Of a stretch of DNA of 64,000 nt, positions 53,662 to 61,441 are shown piece after piece; the first letter of the stretch is position 1, and every line of letters starts with the position of its first letter. The notes beneath the pieces are model-generated. The model worked only from the letters and a program-made list of their open reading frames with translations. It made no database searches and had not been told where the DNA came from. Made by a program: the position numbers and the translations under genes. Source of the stretch: Flavobacterium sp. YJ01 (lineage in GTDB: Bacteria; Bacteroidota; Bacteroidia; Flavobacteriales; Flavobacteriaceae). The stretch spans positions 4,960,001 through 5,024,000 of the forward strand of contig NZ_CP119757.1 of NCBI RefSeq assembly GCF_029320955.1, in the 5' to 3' direction.

Positions 53662-56600
53662 ATGAATAGAATAGTTTTTTTTATTTTTTGTTTTTTTTCA
53701 AGTCTTTGCTTTGTTTGGAGTCAGAGCAAAGATTCGGGGAAGTTTCGTAAAGAAATTTCACTGAATTCGTCTTGGGAAACCATAATGTTGGACAATCTTC
53801 CGGTGCAGGAAGACAGGTTTGTAGACCTTCCAAAAACTGATTCCAATTGGCAGAAGGTTAGTGTGCCTCACAATTGGGATCAGTATTATGGTTTTAGAAG
53901 AACAAAACATGGAAATTTACACGGTACTGCGTGGTACAAAAAAGCATTAAAACTTGATAAAAGCGCTGTTGGCAAAAGACTTTTTCTTTATTTTGAAGGA
54001 GTAAGTTCTTACGCAACAGTTTGGGTAAATGGCAAAAAAGTGGGCGAACACAAAGGTGGACGAACCACTTTTACGCTTGATATTACTAAGGCTGTTTCTT
54101 TAAATAAGGAGAATCTAATTTTAGTAAAAGCAGCGCATCCATCGTTTATTGCAGATCTTCCTTGGGTTTGCGGTGGCTGTTCTGGAGAATGGGGATTTTC
54201 TGAAGGTTCTCAGCCAATGGGGATTTTTAGACCAGTTTCTTTGGTTATTACAAACGATGTTAGAATTGAGCCTTTTGGTGTTCATATTTGGAACGACAAA
54301 TCGGTTTCCAAACAAAAAGCGATTCTTCATACGACTACAGAAATCAAGAATTATGGTACTTCAAACAGAAATTTAAGGATTGAAAATATTCTTTATGATG
54401 CTTCGGGAAAGAAAGTTGTTATCACAAAAAGTGATATCAAAAACATTTCGGGAGAAACAAAAGAAATAGCACAGACACTTCCTGAGATTCAGAATCCGAA
54501 ATTATGGTCACCATCCAATCCGTATTTGTATAAATTGGTGACTTCAATTTATGAAAACGGAAAAATAATCGATCAGTTAACAACACCTTATGGAATTCGT
54601 TGGGTAAGCTGGCCAGTAAGTCGCGACGGAAAAGATAATCGTTTTTTTATTAACGATGAACCTCTTTTTATAAATGGTGTTTGCGAATACGAACATTTAA
54701 TTGGAAAAAGTCATTCGTTTTCAGACGAAATGATTCATTCCAGAATCGAACAAATCAAAGCAGGTGGATTTAATGCTTTTAGAGAAGCGCATCAGCCTCA
54801 TAATTTATTATATCAAAAAGAATTAGACGAAAACGGAATCCTGTTTTGGAGTCAGTTTTCGGCGCATATTTGGTACGATACGCCAGAGTTTAAAGAAAAC
54901 TTTAAAACCTTATTACGAGAATGGATTAAAGAACGCAGAAACAGTCCGTCTGTAGTAATGTGGGGATTGCAGAATGAAAGTACAATTCCAAAGGAATTTG
55001 CGGAAGAATGCACACAGATTATCCGTGAAATGGATCCGTTATCGGCCTCGCAAAGAATCGTAACAACTTGTAATGGAGGAGAAGGAACAGATTGGAATGT
55101 CGTTCAAAACTGGTCTGGAACTTATGGCGGAGATCCGTTAAAATACCATCTGGAAATGACCACTCAGTTATTAAACGGAGAATACGGCGCATGGCGTTCA
55201 GCCGATTTGCATACAGAAGGAGAATTTGACCAAAAAGGAACTTTAAGCGAAAACCGTTTTTCTCAATTAATGGAAATTAAAGTTAGAGAAGCCGAATCGG
55301 TAAAAGATAAAATTGCGGGACAATTCAACTGGCTTTTTGCTTCGCATGAAAATCCGGGAAGAGTTCAAAACGGAGAAGGTTTTAGAGACATTGACAAAGT
55401 CGGCCCAGTAAATTACAAAGGACTTTTTACCATTTGGGGCGAACCTTTGGATGCATTTTATATGTATCGAGCGAATTTTGTTTCGAACAAAACCAATCCG
55501 ATGGTTTATATTGTTTCGCATACTTGGCCAAGCCGTTGGGAAAAATCGGGAATCAAAAACGGAATCGATATTTATTCGAATTGTGATGAGGTAGAATTGT
55601 TTAATGATGTCAATAAAGCTTCACTTGGAAAACTAAAAAATCCGGGAATCGGACAGCATTTTCAGTTTAATAATGTCAATATTCAGTACAATGTTTTATA
55701 TGCCGTTGGTTATGTAAATGGGAAAGCGGTTGCTAAAGATTATATCGTTTTAAATAATTTTCCAAAAGCACCAAGTTTTGATGCTTTAACGTCTGAGAAA
55801 ACAGATATAACAAAAGCCCAGAAAGGTTATAATTATATTTATAGAGTAAATTGTGGTGGTTCTGAATTGACAGATTCTGCTGGAAATACTTGGTTAACGG
55901 ATACACATAAAAACGGTCAAAATACTTGGGGTTCGTTATCGTGGACAGATAATTTTGAAAAATTGCCAGACTTTTTTGCCAGTCAAAGAACAACTTTCGA
56001 TCCAATAAACGGTACGAAAGATCCTGAGTTATTTCAAAGTTTTAGATATGGAGTTGATAAACTACGTTACGAATTTCCTGCTCCAGACGGAGAATATTTA
56101 GTAGAACTTTATTTCACAGAACCTTGGTACGGAACTGGCGGAGGTTTAGACTGCAAAGGCTGGCGTTTGTTTGACGTTGCAATAAACGAAAATGTTGTTT
56201 TAAAAGATTTCGATATTTGGGCAGAAGCTGGACATGATAACGCTTTGAAAAAGACCTTTAAAGTAAAAAGTACAAACGGAAAAATTGTGATTTCATTTCC
56301 AAATGTAAAAGCTTCACAAGCGATTATTTCTGCAATTGCAATTGCAACAAAAGACATTCATGCAAGACCAGCGTCAGAATCTTCAAAAAACATTCAGAAT
56401 TTAGTTTTAGATTCTTATGATAAAAACAACAGAATAGCTTCATGGCTAGATATCAATTCAAAACAATATTCAGATTCTGATGTTGTTTTTACCGAATTGC
56501 CTTCGGAAGTTTTTGGAGCAGATTATTTGCAGTTTTCATCTCATTCTAAAAATAAAGGTTCGTTTACAGCTAGAGAAGAATCGACTGTTTATATTCTAGT

Positions 56601-57189
56601 TGATGATAAAATAAAGACATTAAAAGGGCTTTCAGATTATAAAAAAATAGAAGAAAAAGCAAAAAACAATAATGGAATTTCATTTGATGTTTTCACTAAA
56701 AAAGTAAAAAAAGACGAGAAAGTTATTTTTGATAATGCTGAAATTATAAATACAATTGCAATTGTTCCAACTTACGATATGGGCGAAAAAGACGTTTCAA
56801 GACCAGTTGTAATTATTGAAGCCGAAAAAACAAAAACAACTGGAACGGGAATCGAAAAAGGAAATTTCAAAAAAGCCGATTATATTGAATTTACTAAAAA
56901 GACCAATAATAGCATCGAGTTTGAAGTAAAACCTGGTGTTGCTGGAATTTATTTAATGCGTTTTAAATTTATGAATCGAAATGAAACGCCATTAAAAGTG
57001 AAATTTAAAATGGAAGATGCTTACGGAATTTTAATGCGAAATGATATCATCGAATTTTTCCCTTCACCAGAAAAATGGAAGATTTTGAATACAACTTCAG
57101 GAGGATATATTAATGCAGGAACGTATAAAATTACCTTGGAAGGTAATGATTTGAAGGGATTAATGTTGGACAATTTCGAATTTCAGTAA
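53662..57189 (+). CDS. GH2 glycosidase with malectin-like and CBM35/CBM6-like modules
   Basis: The start is set at 53662, where MNRIVFFIFCFFSSLCFVWSQ is a signal peptide; an upstream ATG lies in a hairpin. 1175 residues. The first 700 follow GH2 order: sugar-binding (TAWYKKALKLDKSAVGKRLF, VNGKKVGEHKGG), immunoglobulin-like, then barrel. Acid/base Glu439 lies in WGLQNEST and candidate nucleophile Glu507 in NGEYGAW. About 720-900 is malectin-like (YRVNCGGSELTDSAGNTW, YLVELYFTEPWYG). About 1050-1175 is a CBM35/CBM6-like sandwich (VIIEAEKTKTTGTGIEKG, LMLDNFEFQ). The activity within GH2 is not decided: galactose, glucuronate, mannose and arabinopyranose are all possible. The two binding modules suggest attachment to an insoluble or complex glycan. 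Confidence 0.85.
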   Translation: MNRIVFFIFCFFSSLCFVWSQSKDSGKFRKEISLNSSWETIMLDNLPVQEDRFVDLPKTDSNWQKVSVPHNWDQYYGFRRTKHGNLHGTAWYKKALKLDKSAVGKRLFLYFEGVSSYATVWVNGKKVGEHKGGRTTFTLDITKAVSLNKENLILVKAAHPSFIADLPWVCGGCSGEWGFSEGSQPMGIFRPVSLVITNDVRIEPFGVHIWNDKSVSKQKAILHTTTEIKNYGTSNRNLRIENILYDASGKKVVITKSDIKNISGETKEIAQTLPEIQNPKLWSPSNPYLYKLVTSIYENGKIIDQLTTPYGIRWVSWPVSRDGKDNRFFINDEPLFINGVCEYEHLIGKSHSFSDEMIHSRIEQIKAGGFNAFREAHQPHNLLYQKELDENGILFWSQFSAHIWYDTPEFKENFKTLLREWIKERRNSPSVVMWGLQNESTIPKEFAEECTQIIREMDPLSASQRIVTTCNGGEGTDWNVVQNWSGTYGGDPLKYHLEMTTQLLNGEYGAWRSADLHTEGEFDQKGTLSENRFSQLMEIKVREAESVKDKIAGQFNWLFASHENPGRVQNGEGFRDIDKVGPVNYKGLFTIWGEPLDAFYMYRANFVSNKTNPMVYIVSHTWPSRWEKSGIKNGIDIYSNCDEVELFNDVNKASLGKLKNPGIGQHFQFNNVNIQYNVLYAVGYVNGKAVAKDYIVLNNFPKAPSFDALTSEKTDITKAQKGYNYIYRVNCGGSELTDSAGNTWLTDTHKNGQNTWGSLSWTDNFEKLPDFFASQRTTFDPINGTKDPELFQSFRYGVDKLRYEFPAPDGEYLVELYFTEPWYGTGGGLDCKGWRLFDVAINENVVLKDFDIWAEAGHDNALKKTFKVKSTNGKIVISFPNVKASQAIISAIAIATKDIHARPASESSKNIQNLVLDSYDKNNRIASWLDINSKQYSDSDVVFTELPSEVFGADYLQFSSHSKNKGSFTAREESTVYILVDDKIKTLKGLSDYKKIEEKAKNNNGISFDVFTKKVKKDEKVIFDNAEIINTIAIVPTYDMGEKDVSRPVVIIEAEKTKTTGTGIEKGNFKKADYIEFTKKTNNSIEFEVKPGVAGIYLMRFKFMNRNETPLKVKFKMEDAYGILMRNDIIEFFPSPEKWKILNTTSGGYINAGTYKITLEGNDLKGLMLDNFEFQ

Positions 57190-57202
57190 ATAAAAAATTA
57201 AT

Positions 57203-57335
57203 CTCGCAAAGTCGCAGAGGCACAAAGAAAATTAAACCATATAAGTAATATAAGATAATTTAAGTTTTGTCTTAATTGAACTTACATAACTTATATGGTT
57301 AAGAAAAAAACTTTGCGTTTCTGCGACTTTGCGAG
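57203..57335. repeat. Two-level nested palindrome before GH2 (third enzyme)
   Basis: The outer arms CTCGCAAAGTCGCAGAGG (from 57203) and the matching CTGCGACTTTGCGAG (to 57335) pair well. The inner arms, 57235-57254 and 57281-57300, are the ACCATATAAGT family (third copy). Two repeat families are thus nested. Confidence 0.9.
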
Positions 57336-57350
57336 AGAAAACTAAAGAAT

Positions 57351-59756
57351 ATGATTTTAAAAAAAATTACAATTGCGTTACTGTTTTCGGTATCTATTTT
57401 TGCGCAAAAGCAAGCCAGAATTATCGAAGATTTCAATAAAAACTGGAACTTCAAACTGGGAGATTATCCCGAAGCGATTAATGCCAGTTTCAATACATCA
57501 GATTGGAGAACGCTTCAATTGCCACATGATTGGAGTATTGAAGGAGCTTTTGATAAAGATAGTAAAACCAAGCAAGCACAAGGATTTTTACCCGCTGGAA
57601 AAGGTTGGTACCGCAAAGTATTTACTATTCCGGCAAGCTCGAAAAACAAAACCATTTCAATTGAATTTGATGGTGTTTTTAAGAATAGTGAAGTTTTTAT
57701 CAATGGGAAATCATTGGGAATTCGCCCGAATGGTTATATTTCTTTTAGTTATGATTTGTCTCTGTATTTAAATTATGGACAAGCAAATACGATAGCTGTC
57801 AAAGTTGATAATGATGCTCAGCCAAATTCAAGATGGTATACAGGTTCTGGAATTTACAGAAATGTAAGATTGGTGACAAGCGAAAAATTGCATGTTAGAA
57901 AATGGGGAACTTTTGTGACTACGCCTGAGGTTTCGACGGTGAAATCAAAAGTACATTTAGAAATTACAATTGATAATGATAATGATACTGCCAAAGAATT
58001 TACATTGGTGACTTCTATTTTAGATGCAAAGAATAAAGAAGTGGCGAATAAGACTTCTGTAGAGAAAATTGGCGCTAAAACATTTGAAACGAAAGTGCAT
58101 AATCTGGATGTTTTAAAGACTCAATTATGGAATACTGAAAATCCATACTTGTATAAAGTTGTCACAAAAATCTACGAGAAATCTGTACTAGTCGATAATT
58201 ATGAAACACCACTTGGATTTAGATTTTTTAATTTCGATGCTGAAAAAGGATTTTCTTTAAACGGGGTTCCAACAAAAATATACGGAGTTTGTCTGCATCA
58301 TGATAATGGTGCTTTGGGAGCAGTTGAAAATATTCATGCCGTTAGAAGAAAACTAACGTTGATGAAAGAAATGGGAGCAAACGCTATCAGAATGTCGCAT
58401 AACCCGCATTCTTTGGAAATGATGCAATTGTGCGACGAAATGGGATTCATCGTTCAGGACGAAGCTTTTGACGTTTGGAAAAAGAAAAAAGTAACTAATG
58501 ATTACCATAAAGATTGGGATGCGTGGCACAAACAAGATTTAGAAGATTTTATCAAAAGAGATCGTAATCATCCATCTGTTATGATGTGGAGTATTGGGAA
58601 CGAAATTAGAGAACAGTTTGATTCGACTGGAATTGCGATTACGAGAGAATTAGCTAAAATTGTAAAATCACTAGATACAACTCGTCCAGTAACTTCGGCT
58701 TTAACCGAAAATGTAATTGAGAAAAACTTCATTTATCAATCTGGAGCTTTGGATCTTTTGGGATTCAATTACAAACATGAAGATTATAAAGATTTTCCAA
58801 CGAAATTTAAAGGACAAAAAATATTGGCATCAGAAAGTGTTTCGGCTTTAGAAACGCGCGGACATTATGATTTTCCTGATGGAATTAAAGCCTGGCCAAC
58901 CAAACACGGAGCTCCGTTTGATGGAAATGCTGATTGGACCGTTTCGGCTTACGATCAAGTAAAATCGTATTGGGGAGCAACGCACGAAGAAAACTGGAAA
59001 ACAATTAAAAGTCAGGATTTCATGGCGGGAACTTTTATCTGGACAGGATTCGATTATATCGGAGAACCAGATCCGTATCCATATCCTGCAAGAAGTTCGT
59101 ATTTCGGAATTGTTGATTTGGCCGGGCTTCCAAAAGATGTGTATTATATGTACCAAAGCGAATGGTCGAATAAAACGGTTCTGCATATTTTACCGCATTG
59201 GAACTGGAAAAAAAATCAGGAAGTTGAAGTTTGGGCTTATTACAACAATGCTGATGAAGTAGAATTATTCTTAAACGGAAAATCGCTAGGGAAGAAATCA
59301 AAACAAAATGATGATTTGCATATTTCATGGCGAGTAAAATTTGAGCCTGGAACATTAAAAGCCATTTCGAGAAAGAACGGAAAAGTGGTTCTGGAGAAAG
59401 AAATTCATACAGCAGGGGAAGCTTCTAAAATTGATTTAAAAGCTGATAAAACTGCAATCAAAAACGATACTTATGATTTGGTTTATGTAACAGTTTCAAT
59501 GCTTGACAAAGACGGAAACTTATTGCCAAACGCAATGGATTTAGTTAATTTTGAAGTAACTGGCGGAGGAAAATTAGTTGGAGTTGATAATGGCTACCAA
59601 GCGAATTTGGATTCTTTTAAAGCCAATTCTTGTAAGTTGTTTAATGGAAAATGTATTGCGATTATTCAGTCGAATGGAAAGAAAGAAAAAATTCAGTTGA
59701 AAGCGACAGCAGGAAATGGAATTTCGGTTTCATCGATTAAGATAAGTGTTAATTAA
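57351..59756 (+). CDS. GH2 beta-galactosidase-type glycosidase
   Basis: An 801-residue exported protein (signal ends SIFAQK). GH2 order: sugar-binding domain with LPHDWSIEGAF and GWYRKVFTIP, then FDGVFKNSEVFINGKSLG; Ig-like domain; barrel with ANAIRMSHNPHSLEMMQLCD. Acid/base Glu418 is in MWSIGNEIREQ and the nucleophile candidate Glu495 in ILASESVSALE. The C-terminus has DUF4982- and invasin/Big-like beta domains (EVWAYYNNADEVELFLNGKS, LVYVTVSMLDKDGN). The motif set is typical of Bacteroidetes beta-galactosidases acting on pectic galactan or arabinogalactan. It is the last obvious locus enzyme before the composite repeat at 59766. Confidence 0.9.
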   Translation: MILKKITIALLFSVSIFAQKQARIIEDFNKNWNFKLGDYPEAINASFNTSDWRTLQLPHDWSIEGAFDKDSKTKQAQGFLPAGKGWYRKVFTIPASSKNKTISIEFDGVFKNSEVFINGKSLGIRPNGYISFSYDLSLYLNYGQANTIAVKVDNDAQPNSRWYTGSGIYRNVRLVTSEKLHVRKWGTFVTTPEVSTVKSKVHLEITIDNDNDTAKEFTLVTSILDAKNKEVANKTSVEKIGAKTFETKVHNLDVLKTQLWNTENPYLYKVVTKIYEKSVLVDNYETPLGFRFFNFDAEKGFSLNGVPTKIYGVCLHHDNGALGAVENIHAVRRKLTLMKEMGANAIRMSHNPHSLEMMQLCDEMGFIVQDEAFDVWKKKKVTNDYHKDWDAWHKQDLEDFIKRDRNHPSVMMWSIGNEIREQFDSTGIAITRELAKIVKSLDTTRPVTSALTENVIEKNFIYQSGALDLLGFNYKHEDYKDFPTKFKGQKILASESVSALETRGHYDFPDGIKAWPTKHGAPFDGNADWTVSAYDQVKSYWGATHEENWKTIKSQDFMAGTFIWTGFDYIGEPDPYPYPARSSYFGIVDLAGLPKDVYYMYQSEWSNKTVLHILPHWNWKKNQEVEVWAYYNNADEVELFLNGKSLGKKSKQNDDLHISWRVKFEPGTLKAISRKNGKVVLEKEIHTAGEASKIDLKADKTAIKNDTYDLVYVTVSMLDKDGNLLPNAMDLVNFEVTGGGKLVGVDNGYQANLDSFKANSCKLFNGKCIAIIQSNGKKEKIQLKATAGNGISVSSIKISVN

Positions 59757-59765
59757 TTTTATATG

Positions 59766-59950
59766 TCGCTCCGCTGGAGCTTTGATTCCCTAATCGTTGA
59801 TTATTTCTATAAATATTTTTTCTATAAATATTTCGCTCTTCCAGAGCTGATATAGAAAACGACAAATTTCTTAAAAAACAAAGCTTCGGAGAAGCATAAT
59901 ATTTATAGAAAAATGAATTTAAATATTGTAAAGAAGCTCCAGAGGAGCGA
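59766..59950. repeat. Intergenic palindrome, TCGCTCC/GGAGCGA family with ATAAATATTT inserts
   Basis: TCGCTCCGCTGGAGCTTTG (59766) and GAAGCTCCAGAGGAGCGA (to 59950) form the outer arms. TTTCTATAAATATTT occurs twice inside, and its complement ATATTTATAGAAA occurs once, with an AAGCTTCGGAGAAGC hairpin. A related element is at 63593-63656. Confidence 0.8.
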
Positions 59951-59966
59951 AATAATGCAAACCATC

Positions 59967-60002
59967 AAAATCCGTTTCAAACTAGAAGCGGATTTTTTTT
60001 TA
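59967..60002 (+). terminator. Rho-independent terminator at the end of the CAZyme block
   Basis: TCCGTTTC pairs with GAAGCGGA (one G:U) around a six-base loop, followed by a run of T. It lies before the YdeI-like gene and marks the likely end of the GH2 transcription unit. Confidence 0.78.
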
Positions 60003-60047
60003 GTCCGTTTAAAAATTGATATATTTATAAAATAATTCAAAAACAAA

Positions 60048-60605
60048 ATGACACCAACTTTCTTCGCAGATCAATCCCAATTTAGAAAATGGCTGGAGAA
60101 AAATCATCAAAAAGAAAAAGAGCTTTTGGTTGGTTTTTATAAAGTTACGAGCGGAAAACCTTCTATAACTTGGCCAGAATCTGTAGATCAGGCACTTTGT
60201 TTTGGCTGGATTGATGGCGTTAGAAAATCTATTGATTTGGAGAGTTATACCATTCGTTTTACTCCAAGAAAAACTTCAAGTATTTGGAGTGCCATAAATA
60301 TTCAAAAAATGGAAGATTTGACTAAAGCTGGACTAATGACAGATGCAGGCTTAAAAGCTTTTAGTTTTAGAACCGAAAATAAATCCAAAATTTACTCGCA
60401 TGAAAAAGAACCAGTTCCATTGTTAGATAGTTATGAAAATCTGTTTAAAAGCAATAAAATAGCTTGGGAATTTTTCGAGAAACAAGCGCCTTCGTACAAA
60501 AAAGTTATGATTCATTGGATTATGAGTGCAAAGCAAGAAAAAACACAATTGTCAAGATTGGAAAAAACAATTGCCGAAAGCGAAAAACAGAAAAGAGTCT
60601 TGTAA
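60048..60605 (+). CDS. YdeI/OmpD-associated (OmdA) family protein
   Basis: A 185-residue soluble protein without a signal peptide. FRKWLEKNHQKEKELLVGFY, the ITWPESVDQALCFGWIDGVR block and RFTPRKTSSIWSAINIQKME are characteristic of the YdeI/OmdA family. The C-terminus is helical and lysine-rich. Family members are small cytoplasmic proteins of unclear function, linked in some reports to stress or bacteriocin tolerance. It follows the terminator and has no evident tie to pectin use, so it marks the right border of the polysaccharide locus. It lies 49 bases before the membrane protein and may be co-transcribed with it. Confidence 0.85.
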   Translation: MTPTFFADQSQFRKWLEKNHQKEKELLVGFYKVTSGKPSITWPESVDQALCFGWIDGVRKSIDLESYTIRFTPRKTSSIWSAINIQKMEDLTKAGLMTDAGLKAFSFRTENKSKIYSHEKEPVPLLDSYENLFKSNKIAWEFFEKQAPSYKKVMIHWIMSAKQEKTQLSRLEKTIAESEKQKRVL

Positions 60606-60654
60606 CAAATTATAATAAAATTTAGTATTTTAGTGCATTGATTTATAGTGATAT

Positions 60655-61302
60655 ATGGAAAAAGAAAATACCACAAAAATAAAAGGGGAAATTTTGCTGG
60701 GTATTATTTTTGCTCTCGAATTATACGCCTTGCCAGTGCAGTTTTATTTATTATTAAAAGGTTCTGAATTTACTTTTTTCAGTGCTGCTGTCCGCTTTTT
60801 TAGCTTCTTTACAATTACCACAAATTCTATAGTTTTTATTTGCACCGCCATGCTGTTATTTGGCGGAAAATGCGCAATGAATGCTTTTTTTCGAAAATGT
60901 ACAACAGTCACTGCCATAACGGTTTATATTTTAATTGTTGGAATTGTTTTCAATTTACTTCTTCGTTCGATTGTTGACTTGCAAGGGCATCATCGTATTG
61001 TGAGCGAAATATTTCATACAGTTGTTCCTGTTTTATTCTTTTTTTATTGGCTGTTTTTTGTCAGTCCGCAAAAGATATCTTTTAGAGTTATTTCTTTTTG
61101 GCTGATTTATCCAATCATTTACATCATTTATACTTTGTTTCACGGAATTGTGACAAGTTTTTATCCGTATCCTTTTATTGATGCAACTAAATTGGGCTTC
61201 AAAACTGCAATTGTAAATGGTATATTTATTTTAGTTGCTTTTGTGGTTTTATCTATTATTTTGATTTCTGTTTTTAGATTAAAGACTAAAAGTTTTACTT
61301 AA
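60655..61302 (+). CDS. Pr6Pr-family integral membrane protein
   Basis: A 215-residue protein with about six hydrophobic segments: ILLGIIFALELYALPVQFYL, FFSFFTITTNSIVFICTAML, VTAITVYILIVGIVFNLLL, FHTVVPVLFFFYWLFF, VISFWLIYPIIYIIYTLFHG and FILVAFVVLSIILISVF. The FFSFFTITTNS segment and the polar HHRIVSEIFHTVVP and YP-FIDATKLG motifs match Pr6Pr-type proteins. The function is unknown. It appears unrelated to pectin degradation and sits in the flank between YdeI-like and GH29. Confidence 0.78.
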   Translation: MEKENTTKIKGEILLGIIFALELYALPVQFYLLLKGSEFTFFSAAVRFFSFFTITTNSIVFICTAMLLFGGKCAMNAFFRKCTTVTAITVYILIVGIVFNLLLRSIVDLQGHHRIVSEIFHTVVPVLFFFYWLFFVSPQKISFRVISFWLIYPIIYIIYTLFHGIVTSFYPYPFIDATKLGFKTAIVNGIFILVAFVVLSIILISVFRLKTKSFT

Positions 61303-61441
61303 CATCTAAGAAGGCATTTTTAGTCAAAATGTACTTTCTGCCAAAAACACTTTAAAATTTGTTGTTGGTCGAAATTCTGTATTTCAGAAATTCAAATTAT
61401 AGTACATTTATGTTTTATAGACTATTTTAAAGCACATCAGA

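Noticed and set aside
57373..57771. 132-codon open frame inside the GH2 gene
   Set aside because: It lies in an alternate frame of a gene with intact GH2 motifs; composition is not protein-like.
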